From Haemonchus contortus (Eukaryota > Nematoda > Chromadorea > Rhabditida > Trichostrongylidae): DNA of 64,000 nt. The notes beneath the pieces were generated by a model. The model ran no database searches. It saw nothing but the letters and a program-made list of their open reading frames with translations, and was not told the DNA's origin. This document shows, piece after piece, positions 10,655-22,158 of this stretch. The stretch lies in assembly GCA_000469685.2 (NCBI GenBank), contig LS997567.1:18304899-18368898 (forward strand). Direction: 5' to 3'. The stretch's first letter is position 1, and the number at the start of each line of letters is the position of its first letter. The position numbers and the translations under genes are program-made.

Positions 10655-11923
10655 TAAGGTGTCCCAAAATTATTTGCGCCAAAGTTCAGTAATTTTTAAG
10701 GTAGAAATAATCTATCAAATTCACATTACCTGCTATTAATTAGTTGCATAAGAAGGTTTCCTTGCGATATGCATGGTTACTGATGTGGAACTCCCATTAT
10801 CTTTCAGATGGAGAAGGCTCATTCAATGCCACTTGCAATCATTGACGCGCGAGAAGTGGAAGGGCGTCATGAAATTCTTTGGGATTTTTCTGATAACCGT
10901 ATAGGAGGCTATTAAACGGTATAGAAAAGAAGATTGAATCAGAAACAAACCAGGAAAGTTAGAAAGGTACAATGTTCCTGAAGATAGGACTATTGAAATG
11001 GTCCGTATGCCAATCGGTCGGGATCCTGGTTGACCCATGAAAAGGAAGTCAACGGGCACGGTTTATAGGAGTTATCGCGATGGAAGAAGGTCATGCAGAA
11101 GCCTCACTACCATTCCTATCGTGTGCTCCAGTCCCGATCTCAATAGATTCTGCAGGGCCAAAAAATGCAGAAAGTCGCAGATCCACTTGAGTGATGACAC
11201 GCAACCCTTCGTCGTTTTCTTTGATCAAAAAATTTTTTACGGTAAAGCCATCCCTCAACAACCAAAACGTTCGCTTTCCGGAAAGAAACATCCAGCGTGT
11301 AATATCTCCCAAAAAGGTTGCTATCAAAGTAGTAAAATGATGTTTCTCGAGGAAATCACTGGCAAGGGTAAGCCGCTCATGGTTTCTTCGGTTCAGGCGT
11401 GAAAATTGACCAAGACCAGTACTCGAACAGCGTACTGATGGAAGTGCTGAAGCACTGATCAGGCTACGTTTTCTGAAACATCTCGTAGTCCTTCCAGCAG
11501 GACGCTTCTCTAGCCCACAGAGCCAAGCTTGCCTGCGAGTGGTGCCGACGACAGCTGCCCGACTTCATTATTGAAGAGGAATGGTCATCCTATTTTCCAG
11601 AACTTGACTCACTTGAACTCCACGAATGGTCCCTGACTAGAAGAGACCTGTCGAGTTTGCAGTCCCAGTTTGGAGTCCTAGAATGCAAAAGCTGGAGGAT
11701 TGCTGGGAAGAAATGGAGAAGGATACCTGCGTGCCACATGCGATCAAGTCGAAAGCAAACTTTGACTTCTACTCGCGCTCACGGGGGATATTTTGAAATG
11801 CGACTTTAGCATGTTGTAGCGCACAGTGTTAGCTAGCAAGCATAGAAATTCCATCGTCTTTCGCAGTTGAGAAGTTTCAAATATATTGCTATAAATCGGC
11901 GCAAATAATTTTGGGACACTCTG
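10655..11923 (+). mobile_element. IS630/Tc1-superfamily element D1 (1269 bp, complete ends)
   Basis: Inverted ends TAAGGTGTCCCAAAATTATT and, from the right, CAGAGTGTCCCAAAATTATT, flanked by TA (10653-10654 and 11924-11925). Size and ends agree with D2 (46696-47958, 1263 bp). Sits in the 3' tail of the Tc1-like copy F1; the related copy near 38025-38055 shows the site without insertion (CTTTTACACAAGATGTTGC). Contains a decayed transposase. Confidence 0.8.
10980..11740 (+). pseudogene. Transposase pseudogene of element D1
   Basis: Blocks in order: RMPIGRDPG near 11007, HLSDDTQPFVVFFDQKIF near 11185-11238 (first catalytic box), GKGKPLMVSS near 11363-11395, VKIDQDQYSNSVLMEVLKH near 11402-11458, SFQQDASLAHRAKLACEWC near 11486-11543 (second Asp box), and EEEWSSYFPELDSLE near 11572-11620 (usual EEWPP.SPDLNPLD). 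Frameshifts and stops separate them. The layout (GVKI..., QQDSAPAHRA, EEWPP.SPDLNPLD) belongs to the IS630/Tc1 group with a wider catalytic spacing than Tc1; the last catalytic position reads Glu in place of Asp. Sister copies at 44340, 46900 and 48477. Confidence 0.65.
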
Positions 11924-12100
11924 TACAAGTTGTTGCGTTGAGAAATTGAAAATCAAGGTGGACTGAAGCTATACTGGTATGATGGTTTTCGACCTTTTTT
12001 AGAGGCAAGATCCTTCAAAATATTCCACAATTCACTTGGACGACATCCAGCAATAGGCATTCTCAGTGGAAAAATCAGAAGAAAAGTTCGTGTTTCGAAG
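11924..12100 (+). other. 3' tail of Tc1-like copy F1, after D1
   Basis: ACAAGTTGTTGCGTTGA, then TACTGGTATGATGG and TACAATTCACT-like words match 38045-38160 downstream of the other F copy. This confirms D1 as an insertion in F1. The true right end of F1 is not seen. Confidence 0.6.
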
Positions 12101-13649
12101 AAGTTATTCACTTATTTATTTATTATCTGCACTCGAGGTGCACTCAGTAGAAATTAAAACATGGAGACGAACCGTTTGGAGTTGTAACAGGAGGGAATTG
12201 ATCCAGACAGACCGAACAAATCGTAATCGCAAACTAAGGGACAAAGGCCCGCAAGAAGAAAGGTAGCAGAACAGAAAAGTATAAAAGGAAACAAAAATTT
12301 AAGGGAAAGGAAAGAGCAGCAGAACTCATATAGAAAACTATTGGACGACTGCACAAGGCCTAATAGGAACTAGCATATAGAAGAATTCTGGGAAGAAAAA
12401 ACCATGGAATCTTCAATCAGCGCGGAATCGTGGCTGAAAGGATAGCGAGATTGTTCGCAGAACCTTTAGGGGAAGTGACGCATATATCAATGTATTAGTA
12501 GTTGTCAAGAAAGATATCTTTTGGTTCCAGGTATGAATTCCCACCGCTGAGCTCTATCGTCCGCTGCTGAAGAGACAGAGCATCAGTCCTAACAACGAAA
12601 CTAGCGAAAGCTATTTCGATGCGAGCCCATGTATTAGTTGCCCCTTTGGGTTGAATACGAACCTCGGGTGTAAGACCCAGACCTTACCCATGAATAGCGC
12701 ACCCTTATTGATCCTCAACTGTCATGTAAAGCAAAAATAGACGCCAGGAGACGTGGAGGATACCAGGAATGAAAGGGGTAGCATTCAAATCCTTTTTTGC
12801 TTGTCCCAAGAAAGTGGCCAGAATGCTGTGGTAAAAGTTGAAGCTAACAGGCGTAGGCAAAGTTTTTCTTTACATTGAAGGCAAATCGAATAAATATAAA
12901 AAAGCCAAACAAACCGACAGAATGAAAACGACAACATAACAACGAATACAGAGGTAAAAATCACGAATATCATAAGCATAAAGTCACTTTTTAATAGAAT
13001 TCTTTGAAGAAGGATGTCTTCTCCCATTGTAGAAGCCACAGTGAGCGCTTATTCATCCAAGCAGAAGTTCTATAGAAGAAAACTTTCTGGCAACATTCTG
13101 CAAGAGGAGACGGTATCTAGATCTGTTAATGCTGGGCATAACAAGGTCTAATTGTAAACGGAGCTTTATAACACCAATAATTAGGCGGATGTAAGCAGAA
13201 CTGCCAAAAAACTCTAAGGATTTTGAAAGCGAATAATTTTTACGGAAGCGTCCGTATGAATAGAAGGCTTCTCATGCCATGATCCTTTAGTCGGATACTG
13301 TAAGTTGGTAGAGATCTCGGGTAACCTGAGTCAGAGAAGACGTGGTAATACAAGAGTCTGGTGAAGGTCATTTCTACCATCTCAGCAGTGTTTTTTTTCG
13401 CCCTAGGGCTCCAGACTTGGCTACAATGTTTATATATGTATTTCCGTGTATATCTGTATATCTATATATGTATATCCTATGCTTGATTAGTATATCTGGG
13501 TTGGTGTACCCAAGTGTTTTAAACGATGTGCGCTTCCCAGCTATGGTTTAGAAACGATTACGCCCAAATTCCGACACTGAGTAAGGGCAGAAGCCGCTGG
13601 CAGACAATCAAGTGAAGGCTCAGACGTTCGTTCGCCCAATGAAAGCAAG
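12101..13649. other. Unassigned interval
   Basis: 1.5 kb with no motif-bearing frame, no terminal repeats and no RNA signature that I can support. A- and G-rich in 12200-12350. A TATA-rich run lies at 13425-13495. Confidence 0.4.
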
Positions 13650-13651
13650 TA

Positions 13652-15107
13652 CAGTAGCGGCCAAAAGTCTTCGGTGAAACGCTTCTCTACTTGCAACTTT
13701 TTTCCTACTTCATAAACTCGTACGAAATTTTAGTATGTTGATCAAAGGCATATCATGAATACTTGCTGCTATTAATCTGCACTTTGTTATTGTTCAAGGT
13801 ACGCCAGGGAGGCTAAACTCAATTTCGGTAGGAAATACAGGTCGCATCAACCTAGCACACTTTATTTCGGAATAGCAACATGTAAGACATCAAAAATATC
13901 GATATTTGGTAAGAAAGCCTCGACTTTTGATGGAAGCATCGCATTGGGAAGGCATGGAGTTGATTAGCTTCTAAATGTTAGACATTGGCATCAAGTTCCC
14001 TACTTCGCTTATCAAGCGAATTTTTCTTAACTGTTTTTACAAAGTTTGCTCGAAAAACGCTTTTGAGCTCTCCCCTCATGTACTGTATAGGTTCAGATCC
14101 GATGACTGGCTAGACTTCTCCAGAAGTATGGTTCGCTGTTCGCTGAAGGCTGCCTTCACAACTACTGAGAGGTGTTTCGGATCGTTACCCTGCTGCAGGG
14201 TCTATCCTGCTGGCATGCGATGCTGTGCCCATGGCAAGAGGATATCGACCGCCATTTTCTTGTACTACTCCCCTGTCGTTGTGCCGTCACTTCTCAAAAT
14301 AGGGCCCATTCCGTTTGAGGAGAAGGCACCGTCCACTATTGCAGGTGTACTTGCATTGAACCTTTCCTCAGATGGACGCCGTCGGCACCGTATACCATCG
14401 ATTCCAAACTAATTGGACTTGCTCCAATCCTCCAGAAGGAACTCTACTCTGACCAGTCGACGTGACAGGGCGCAAACTCGACTCTACTACTTTTTCGACT
14501 GATGAACGACTTTTTGGTGGGCGATTCCCATAAATATGTTTAGAGCTCTTCCTACAGTGTACTAGCTAGCAGTGGTGCCATCGCTAGCGCTGAACTCAGC
14601 GGCAATTTCAGCTGCAGTGAGGCGGAAGTCAGCCCTCAACCGGAGTGTGATCCGTCTATTCTGGGCTGATAATGCACATCGGAGTCTTCTCGTTCTCTAA
14701 GCATTGCAGACAGAGTTTCTGACCTGCCAACATGATATAATTGAAGAAATCATCTGCCGTGGGTCCTTCAAAATTCTTGAAGTGACCGTGACTTTCATGC
14801 CCGATCCCTTCATATCTGCTGCTGCCAGCCGAATTTTCTGAGTGACTACTGCCCTTCTATGCCTTGAGTGTACAAGTACTAACGTCGAGCAAAAAATGTA
14901 TTAATCGCTAACCTTGCAATCAGGAAAAATGGCTTCTGTAGTGGAATTTCTGCGCCTAGTCACCTGATCTCCTCCGTTCTGAAGCCAAAAAGTATGAGCT
15001 GGTTTGGTTCAAGGTGAGGTTCAACATAGCAAATTTTTTTTGAATCCCTCCGCTAGAAAAAAAGTTACGATTGGAAAAGTGTTTCCGAAGACTTTCGGCC
15101 GCTACTG
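13652..15107 (-). mobile_element. Tc1-like element, complete ends (1456 bp)
   Basis: Inverted ends CAGTAGCGGCC(A)AAAGTCTTCGG at 13652 and, reverse-complemented, CAGTAGCGGCCGAAAGTCTTCGG at 15107, each flanked by TA (13650-13651, 15108-15109). The CAGT start and TA duplication are typical of Tc1. The transposase inside is on the minus strand and decayed. Confidence 0.85.
13975..14885 (-). pseudogene. Tc1-like transposase pseudogene
   Basis: The plus strand parallels the antisense of the transposase at 4772-5693 over its whole length: the region matching the CATGGGATTCAGATCAGG word (encoding DLNPM on the minus strand) reads ATAGGTTCAGATCCGATGA at 14090, and the N-terminal end (CATGTCCAAAGTGTACGAG there) reads CTTGAGTGTACAAGTAC at 14861. 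Many stops and indels. No catalytic residue can be trusted. Same subfamily as 4772-5693. Confidence 0.7.
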
Positions 15108-15349
15108 TAGGTCTTGCCATTATTCAGCCTGAGAGCCCACTTGTTAGTCCTGTATGCCATGCGATTAACTACCCTACTCAGCAAACGACTAGCTTCAGGA
15201 TGACCACCTTCATCTTAGCTAGTAAACGCTGTCACATGATGCAAAGGTGTAGATATTGACATTTTGATTTGGGTTCAAGACACAGGGGAAATCCATTGTT
15301 CATATGATGAACAGAGGGGAAGACAGTACGTCCCATTACTTTTGAAAAA

Positions 15350-16090
15350 GTAAAACTTAGGATTGAACCACTGAAGACCATCCTCTACGCTGATGACATT
15401 GCTCTGATAGCGGAGGGCGAAGAAGAACTCCAGGATAAGCTTCAGAACTGGCAAAAAGTGCTTTCGATGAATGGACTTAGGCTGAACGTGAAGGTCAAGT
15501 TTCTCAGTTTCGAGCGCGCGGAGATGGGCTCGGGGAAGCCATCGAAGGGCTACAGGAGTTCCATCATGTGGGTAGTGATCTAGCCGCTTATCGAAGCTTG
15601 GACGAGATTGTAAAATCTCATATAAACGTTTCATGAATGGAGTGGAGGGAGTCCGCTGGTATTTTCTGCCACAGCTGTATCGGACAGTGGTAAGGCACTC
15701 GATGCTCTACGAGAGCGCGTATTGGCCCGTAAGTATAATAGAAACCATGGAAGACAGTTATGACGATGTTTAGTTGGGCGTGCGGTTGGACGCTACTGGA
15801 CCATATAAGGAATGAAGGCGTCAGAGCCTGTCCAGCTGAAGATAGGAGAGCAGCGTCTGCGATGGTTGGAGCATGTTCGAGAAGACCGCAGACTCAGTCG
15901 GTAAAGGAAGCAGTTGAGTTCGAGGTCTATGGTAAGCGACCAGGAGCCCAGGAGAGGTGGCGAGGCATCAAGAAAGACCTCACCGAAGCTAAAGAAACGG
16001 CAGAAGATGCCGTGGATAGAAGGAAGTGGAGATGGCGGACAGGAACAGCGCGCCGCGACCGCGCGGGATCAACTCTAAGGGGAAGGATTA
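15350..16090 (+). pseudogene. RTE-type LINE 3' end
   Basis: Contains the reverse-transcriptase active site ILYADDIALIAEGEEELQDK at about 15388-15447 followed by LQNWQKVLSMNGLRLNVK. After frameshifts come a CGWTLLDHIRNEGVR block near 15780-15825, LRWLEHVREDRRLS near 15855-15900, RPGAQERWRGIKKDLTEAKE near 15935-15995 and AEDAVDRRKWRWRT near 15998-16040. This order (YADD, then G.TRLD..RNE, RLRW.GHV, R..RW...IKKDL, A.DR..WR) is that of RTE-1-like nematode LINEs. The TAG, indels and missing 5' portion make it inactive. A mariner lies immediately downstream. Confidence 0.85.
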
Positions 16091-16093
16091 GTA

Positions 16094-17409
16094 TTAGGGT
16101 GTCCATAAAGTTCGTGGGCCATTCGTTTTTTTAGAGAACGTAAAGATAACTCACCAAGTTGAACTTACTGGTCCATGATATAATCTCCATGCATACCCAC
16201 CACCTTTCGCCGACGATCGGGTAGAGAGGCAGCTCCATCTTTCCAAAAGCTGGCCGGCCGCGGCTCGGCCCATTCCTCGGTCACGTCCTTGGGGTCGCGC
16301 TCGTTCTTCAGCTGTTTTCCGTCCAAGAAATTTTGCATGGACCGGAAGATGTGGTAATCGCATGGACTGATGTTCTGGCTATACGGTGGATACGTGACCG
16401 TCTTGATGCCCAGCCTGTCCAGGACGGCCTGAGTATCTCTCGCTTTATGAGGGCGCGCGCTGTTCCAGAGCAACCACGGATTTGCAAGTTTCTGGGACAA
16501 GGCGGCAGCTTTCACCTTGGCTTTCTGCAACTCTTTAGAGAGGGTCTCTGCCGTCACTGTGGCATTGTTGGGTAGGATGCTGTAGTGGACGACGCCGTGG
16601 CAAGAGAACATAATGACAGAAGGCGCTCTCTTTCCATGCATATTTCTCTTTGCCCGGCTTGGCGGGGGTGCATCGAAATCCACCCAAACTGGTTAGTTGG
16701 CAGGATCAGAGTAGTAGACCCACTTCTCATCTTGGCCAATGAGACTGGTTTGTTGGCAGGATCAGAGTAGTAAACCCACTTCTCATCTTGGCAAATGAGG
16801 GAGTCCAAAATCTTCCTCAGGCCTCTGAGTCTGAGGTTGTCGGAGCACACCTCAGACACCTTCCTTGCCTGTGCCGGCGTGGGATCGTGAGGGACAACTC
16901 GACGCTTCTTCGACACCTTGCCAGATACAACAAGGACTTTGTGAATGGTGGAACGGGGTACTCGTGTGACCATGGTTAAGCCGCACAAGGACGAAGTCGG
17001 TTCATCGTCCAGGGCATCCAGAATGCTTTGTCGATCGACGGTGGCTGGGCGCCCGGACCTCGGCATATCTTTGATGCCATAGTTTCTGTTGGTTAAGCGA
17101 GTCCACCATTTTGACATTCAGTTCCTAGAAGGGGTGTTATCACCAGAGTGCTGACGCATCCTGGTTGTGGCCTGAGTCTGGAGATGCCCAAATTGTAGTA
17201 GTCTGGCAAACATCGGCAGCGGTGGTGACTATCACTCATCTTCACTGCTCTATTGTGGGAACAGCAGAGAAGGAAATTCAGAGCTAGCTAGCTCAGGAGA
17301 TAGCTCATTGCGAGTATGTTCAATATTGCGAAATCATTATGCAAAATCACAATCGTTGCGTAACGCGACGCTGTTTACAAATGGCCAACGAGCTTTATGG
17401 ACACCCTAA
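16094..17409 (-). mobile_element. mariner element M1, complete ends (1316 bp)
   Basis: Inverted ends TTAGGGTGTCCATAAAGTTC (left) and TTAGGGTGTCCATAAAGCTC (right, reverse complement), flanked by TA (16092-16093, 17410-17411). Length is normal for mariner. Ends are well conserved, coding part damaged. Confidence 0.9.
16165..17117 (-). pseudogene. mariner transposase pseudogene with a 56-bp tandem duplication
   Basis: Two overlapping open frames, 17117-16554 and 16683-16165. The first has KWWTRLTNRNYGIKDMPRSG and GRPATVDRQSILDAL (DNA-binding part), VPRSTIHKVL, and CQDEKWVYYSDPANK (first catalytic Asp). The second has LPNNATVTAETLSKELQ, WLLWNSARPHKA and YPPYSQNISPCDYHIF, then LDGKQLKN. The second catalytic Asp (usual HDNARPH) is replaced; the third is present. 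The frames are split by a 56-bp tandem duplication (16689-16744 and 16745-16800), which is not a multiple of three. Without the duplication the two frames would be collinear. So this copy is inactive although otherwise well preserved. Confidence 0.9.
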
Positions 17410-17411
17410 TA

Positions 17412-18212
17412 GTAGGCGTCGTCGCGTTAGTAGCAAGAATGCTCTGCACACCTGAGCGAGCTGAGCCAATTTCCCGCACTGTCAGACTCGGGCTGTATTC
17501 GAATTGTCTTGAGCTCGTCTGAAGAAGGTTATCGAATCCAATGGAGCAGATGGTGGCTATTTCAATTTATTGCTTGTTATCCTTCTTATTTATGAAGCAG
17601 TAACTTGAAGTGCGGATTTGTTGGTACGTCTCTCTGTCCGTTCTTAAAAGTTTAAGATTGCGATAAAAGAAGTGATATGAAAAATTCGCTTTATTCTGCA
17701 CCTCCTTATATATAAACAGTAATTTGGTGAGTCGGTTAAAGAAGTGGAATGAGTAGTGCGGAGTGGAGTACTTCGACACTGTAATTTCGATCTATACTGG
17801 CATCGTACTATGCCTGAGCGAATTTTAATTTAGCTACGTCATACTTTGCTCTTTCTTCATTCTCTTCCCTTCTCCAAGTCGAACACCCTCCATTAAGCTG
17901 GCTGCTTTCTTTCCTAAGGGAAGGAAGTGGAAGCGATCGGCTAACCCGCCATTCTCTTAAAATTTGTTCAGTGCCATAAGCTTGAGTGTCACCATATGTA
18001 TATCGAACTCTATTTGTTCTGTTTATGCCCTTCATTACTTGTGTCCCGCACTCTTCAACATTTTGTGTATGGAAATGCCATTTGCTAAGGATTTAAGGAT
18101 CATCCCATACTTCAGCGGTCGGATTAGCTTTGTTGCAAAGAGAAAACGTGATATCTCAACGAACTGTAAACATATAATACATGCATGGTAATCTATTAGC
18201 AAGCAATCTTTA
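17412..18212. other. Unassigned interval
   Basis: AT-rich, no motif-bearing frames, no inverted ends recognised. Confidence 0.4.
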
Positions 18213-18966
18213 TCCTACTTATATAATCGGCTGAACGTGTCTGTTGGTGTGTTTGTGTGTTTGTGTATGTATGTATGTGTATGTGTGTGTGTGTCTGACC
18301 GGAAATTCATAACTCCTGTCCCCGTGGACCGAAAGCGTTCAAACTTGGTAGGAGTACAGGCAGTAGGATGAGAACACTTTTAGTGGGTGGCGAGACCGGA
18401 CTCCGGCCAAAGGGGGCGGGGTTTGTGAGAAATAAGCGCTTGAGCGAAAAATCAGAACTCATGTCCCCGTGATCTTAGAGCACTCAAACTCGGTAGGAAA
18501 ACGGGCGGCTGGATAGGAACACTAATGGTGGATGGCAGGGCTAGACTCCGCCCACAATGGGCAGAGTTTGAGCAAAAATTCATAACCACTGTCCCCGTGG
18601 ACCTAGAACGTCCAATTTTGGTAGGAGTCAATGGGAACAGCATGGGAATACTCACAGGGCAGGACCTGACTCCGTCCACACGGGGCGGAGATTGCGCGAA
18701 AATTGTCAGCTTGGCCCCGGAAATTGTCAGTTTCGCCTCGGTGATATTATACAATTTTCTTGCCGAACACAGCGAAGATGGCTTACAGAAAAAATCGCTC
18801 CCAACTCGGAGCTAATACTGAGGGTGTAGAGTTTTCAAGGAAAAAGGAGAATCCGAAGAGTTATTCAAGCATCTCAATTTCCTTACAGGAAGGAGGAGCG
18901 CCCGGCGAAGCCGGGCGACACCATAAGAAGGAGGGAAGCTCGGCGTTAGCCGGGCGGCCCGACTGA
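18213..18966 (+). mobile_element. Non-autonomous Helitron Hel-A (754 bp)
   Basis: Begins TCCTACTTATATAATCGGC after a host A, then a GT-rich run, then three imperfect tandem units of about 130-145 bp (each starting near AATTCATAACTCCTGTCCCC and holding TTGGTAGGAGTACAGG and CGGACTCCGCCCAC). Near the 3' end are two GC-rich hairpins; the last (18938-18955, 7-bp stem, loop GTTA) is followed after 7 bases by CTGA and then a host T. A 5' TC, 3' hairpin plus CTRR and insertion between A and T with no duplication are Helitron features. Hel-B and Hel-C share the start, the repeat units and the end. No helicase. Confidence 0.8.
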
Positions 18967-19000
18967 TTATATGTATATGACCCACAAATTTGTTATGTTC

Positions 19001-19059
19001 TTTTGTATGTATGTATGTATGTATGTATGTATGTATGTATGTATATATGTATATGTATC

Positions 19060-19126
<67 letters not shown>

Positions 19127-19155
19127 TATGTATATGTATGCATGTATGTATGTAG
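19001..19155 (+). repeat. TATG / TATATG simple repeat
   Basis: (GTAT)n at 19005-19042, then mostly (GTATAT)n to about 19130, then (GTAT)n. Produces meaningless YMYM and IYIY frames on both strands. Confidence 0.95.
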
Positions 19156-19159
19156 CAAA

Positions 19160-20324
19160 ATCCGGCTTCACCTGTAAAACACCTGTAGACGACGGGCCGA
19201 GTTTGGTGTTGGTGGAGCCTATGACAAGATCAACAGAGCACATACTAGCTCAGCGAAACTCGTCTATAGAGGCAAGGCGTGCATTCAAACGGAAGATACT
19301 TATGGAGAGCACTGTTCAAAAAGAGATTATAATGGACCCGTTTTGCCATAACTCATCTCAAACTCACTGTTTTTAGCTGGTTTTTTCATATGTTAATGAC
19401 AAGGGAAATGCTCCTACAGCAGAACTCACGGAACATCTTCCCATCTCGCTGACTTCGTATTTGATGATTTCTAACAGAAAATTACATCAGTTTCAAAAGC
19501 TCAGAAAAATGCCTGAATCAAACTCTATGATCATGAAATGAAAGCGTGATTGCCCACCTGTTCGATACTTCGTAGCGAAGCCGTGGGCATCAATGACGGC
19601 ATGGCACCGGGGGACATTGATTTAACCTACTTATCAAGCACACAATGATAAATTTTCGTCCTTCCTTCTTCCAATCGAGCAAAGCCCCAGGCGATATTTG
19701 TGACTTTATTACCTGCTGTCCTTTTCTTTAGCTCCTACCAAGGGGCCCAGCGAGGTTTACGTCAGGGAGGTGAGTGGGCCAGGCAGCGAGTTTTCCGACG
19801 AGTCAGCCACTCGCACACCGTTTTTGATGTGTTCGGGGTCATTATCATACTGGAAAGTGAATCTCCTACAGCGCCCACGATGGGCTTCAGGCAGCGTGCA
19901 CTTCTCACTAGTCTAGGGATATACTGGCCATGTACAAGTACATGACCAGTAGTGGTGGAAAAATGAAAAAGAGAAAAAAATAGTGGTGGATAAGTGCGGT
20001 GTAAGGACTCCATATCTAGTTTACCCACCTCAGCACCAGTGAACGTCCGCCTGGACGAACATTGAAGAGCGTTGGCTAATCTCGCTGCCTACCCGCACAG
20101 CAGTTTTTTCAGGGATCGTACACTCAAACGTGTGAAGGGAAACGTTCCATCTCTCGATGTGAGGATTTCGCATAAATAGTTGGTACTGACCCTGGAAAGG
20201 AAAATCGTGGAAGCACGGGAAATGTGCCGTATCAAGCCGGAAATCAACGCAAAGGTGGAAATGCGTGACCTCCTGAGACTGATTGAATGATAACACTCCA
20301 CCATTGCCTCAGGAAGAAAGCGAT
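19160..20324. other. Mostly unassigned; possible Tc1-like fragment at 19700-19940 (minus)
   Basis: On the minus strand 19960-19760 reads FQYDNDPEHIKN-like and TPNTSKTVCEWL words that resemble the second catalytic box of Tc1/Tc3 transposases (FQ.DNDPKHTSK), then loses resemblance. Nothing else is recognised here. Confidence 0.35.
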
Positions 20325-20480
20325 GTCCCATCTCTTTTCAAGTTTCCCGCCAGTAGGTCCACTCCCCTCTTCCCCAATGGTTCCCGTATGTAAAGTCAAG
20401 GTCTGAAGAAGGCATCATGTGCCGAAAGCTAACCAATAAAGTGGAGTATTCAGAGATTCGAAAATACACATGAAAACGAC
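20325..20480 (+). repeat. Short retroposon copy with hammerhead-like core (partial)
   Basis: Matches the minus strand of 27010-27234. Includes CTGAAGA, then a 5-bp stem GGCAT/GTGCC with a 3-base loop, then GAAA (about 20402-20425), the order of the conserved hammerhead core (CUGANGA, stem II, GAAA). AATAAA follows shortly after. The remaining stems are not established. Confidence 0.5.
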
Positions 20481-20861
20481 GAGAACAGGTTCGAATGAAG
20501 CTCACAAGGAAGGTCTTTCAGGGCGATGACGCTGGTTGAAAATGGTTTTTTGCATGGTGTAGGGGCATGAGCACTGAGTACAGAACTATGGTCCACTTCC
20601 GCTAAATGGCTATTGATCGCCAAAAAAGGAGTGAAAATGATTGTGTCAGAAATTGCCGTTTCAACCCACTAAGCGTCGTTTGTTTCATTCATGGCGTCGA
20701 CTGTGCGCACTGTAGAAGGCGCCAGCGATATACGGCTGTTACACACCACCCATTGGAAATAACGTGGACGGTAGCCGAAAAAGGGAGGCACATGTTGAAA
20801 CATGTTCAAAAGTGTGGAGAGGTTTCATATGTGCTCTCCACGGTCGAGCTGCTGGCAGCGA

Positions 20862-20918
20862 CGGATGATGTGGTGATTCGACTTAGGACGACTAGGCTGG
20901 ATTGGTGGTTCGGATCCC
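20862..20918 (+). other. tRNA-like module, left arm of E4 (shortened)
   Basis: GGATGATGTGGTGATTCG, then 30 bases on GGTGGTTCGGATCC, a good B-box (GGTTCGANNCC with G for A). About 13 bases are missing compared with the right arm, damaging the A-box side. Confidence 0.45.
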
Positions 20919-21719
20919 CGGGGCTTTGCCGTTTTTGGATTTTATACTGCCACTTTTAGATTGGCTCCATATTGTACCAGGACCAAAGCAAGTGCCTGAC
21001 TGGTCATCTATCAGCTGATTTCGGGTTTTTGAGGGTTTTGTCTACTGTTCTGGTTGGTCATATCCATTTCCTTCTCTCCTCACGATCAGTATCTTCTGCA
21101 CTCACCTCGGCTTCAGCAATGTCATTCCTTATCTCGTCCTGCCAGCTCTGCGTAGCAAGACGCGGAGTTATTGGATCGTATGTTTGGAACGGGTATCGTC
21201 CAAACCCTTCATCTAGTCATTAATCTAGTAATCTGGCGCTTGGATGATTTCCTTCAGGGGTGACAGCTTTTATATCGAGGCCAATGCTCATGGATCGTTC
21301 AGCAAGAAGACGAGTTGAAAGCTTATCTGATTTGTTTTACCACAGAAGTCCGCGGTTGACGCCTAGGGAAAAGTCCGAATCGGGAGCTACAATGAGTATG
21401 GGAATCTTGTTAAATATCTCTCCAATCACGAACGAGATCGAGGACAGCTTCCATCGAACAGGAACCATATTACAGGGTTTTGGCCCTCATTACAACACTT
21501 ATATAGTGCTAAATGAAGAGACACCTTTATACTCCCGGGAGTGTGAAGCCTGGAAGCTCCTTTAATGATAGTGCGCCACACATCAAATTCTGACGACTTG
21601 TAGAGGTTATCATTGGTCCTGGTCACCACCTTGACCAGTCAGGCGCCTGCTATGGCCCTGGTGCATTATGGAGCTAATATGGAGGTGGCAGCATAAAATG
21701 CAAAAACGGCAGAGCCTTG

Positions 21720-21790
21720 TGGATCCGAACCACCGACCCAGCCTAGTCGTCCCAAGTCGAAGTCCACATCGTTATCCACCACACCATCCG
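21720..21790 (-). other. tRNA-like module, right arm of E4
   Basis: Minus strand GGATGGTGTGGTGGATAACG resembles an A box of the TGGTGNAGTGGATAA type; 40 bases later GGTGGTTCGGATCC resembles a B box. Box order and spacing are tRNA-like; stems do not close. Confidence 0.5.
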
Positions 21791-22158
21791 TCGCTGCCAG
21801 CAGCTCAACCGTGGAGATCACATATGATATCTCCCCGCACTTTTCAACATGTTTCAACATGGGCCTCCCTTTTTTGGCTATCGTTTACGTTATTTTCAGT
21901 GCGCCTTCTACTGTGCGGACAGTCGACGCCATGAATGAAACGAGCGGCGCTCAGACGGCAATTTCTGACAAAATCATTTTCACTCCTTTTCTGGCGATCA
22001 AAAGGCCATTTAGTGGAAGTGGACCATAGATCTGTACTCATGCTCCTCATGCCCCTACACCATGCAAAAAACCATTTTCAAATGCGTTCTATGCCCCGAA
22101 AGACCCTTTCTTGTCAGAGATAGCAGCATTTTGAAATATATACTCTCTGTGCAAACGA

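Larger units (their letters stand above)
20505..22113. mobile_element. Tc4/Tc5-like foldback element E4 (1609 bp)
   Basis: Arms 20505 to about 20970 and about 21655-22113 are inverted copies. Tips CAAGGAAGGTCTTTCAGGGC and CAAGAAAGGGTCTTTCGGGG. A TCA duplication (20502-20504, 22114-22116) restores CTCAG, a CTNAG site. Same subfamily as E5 (40080-41977), different from E1. The centre (20970-21650) has no recognisable transposase. Confidence 0.85.

Noticed and set aside
18213..18966. CRISPR array (regular repeats with different spacers)
   Set aside because: Units are 130-145 bp, imperfect and contiguous without spacers; the ends are those of a Helitron.
18812..19376. Open frames with YIYI or YMYM runs on both strands
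   Set aside because: Artefacts of the TATG/TATATG simple repeat.
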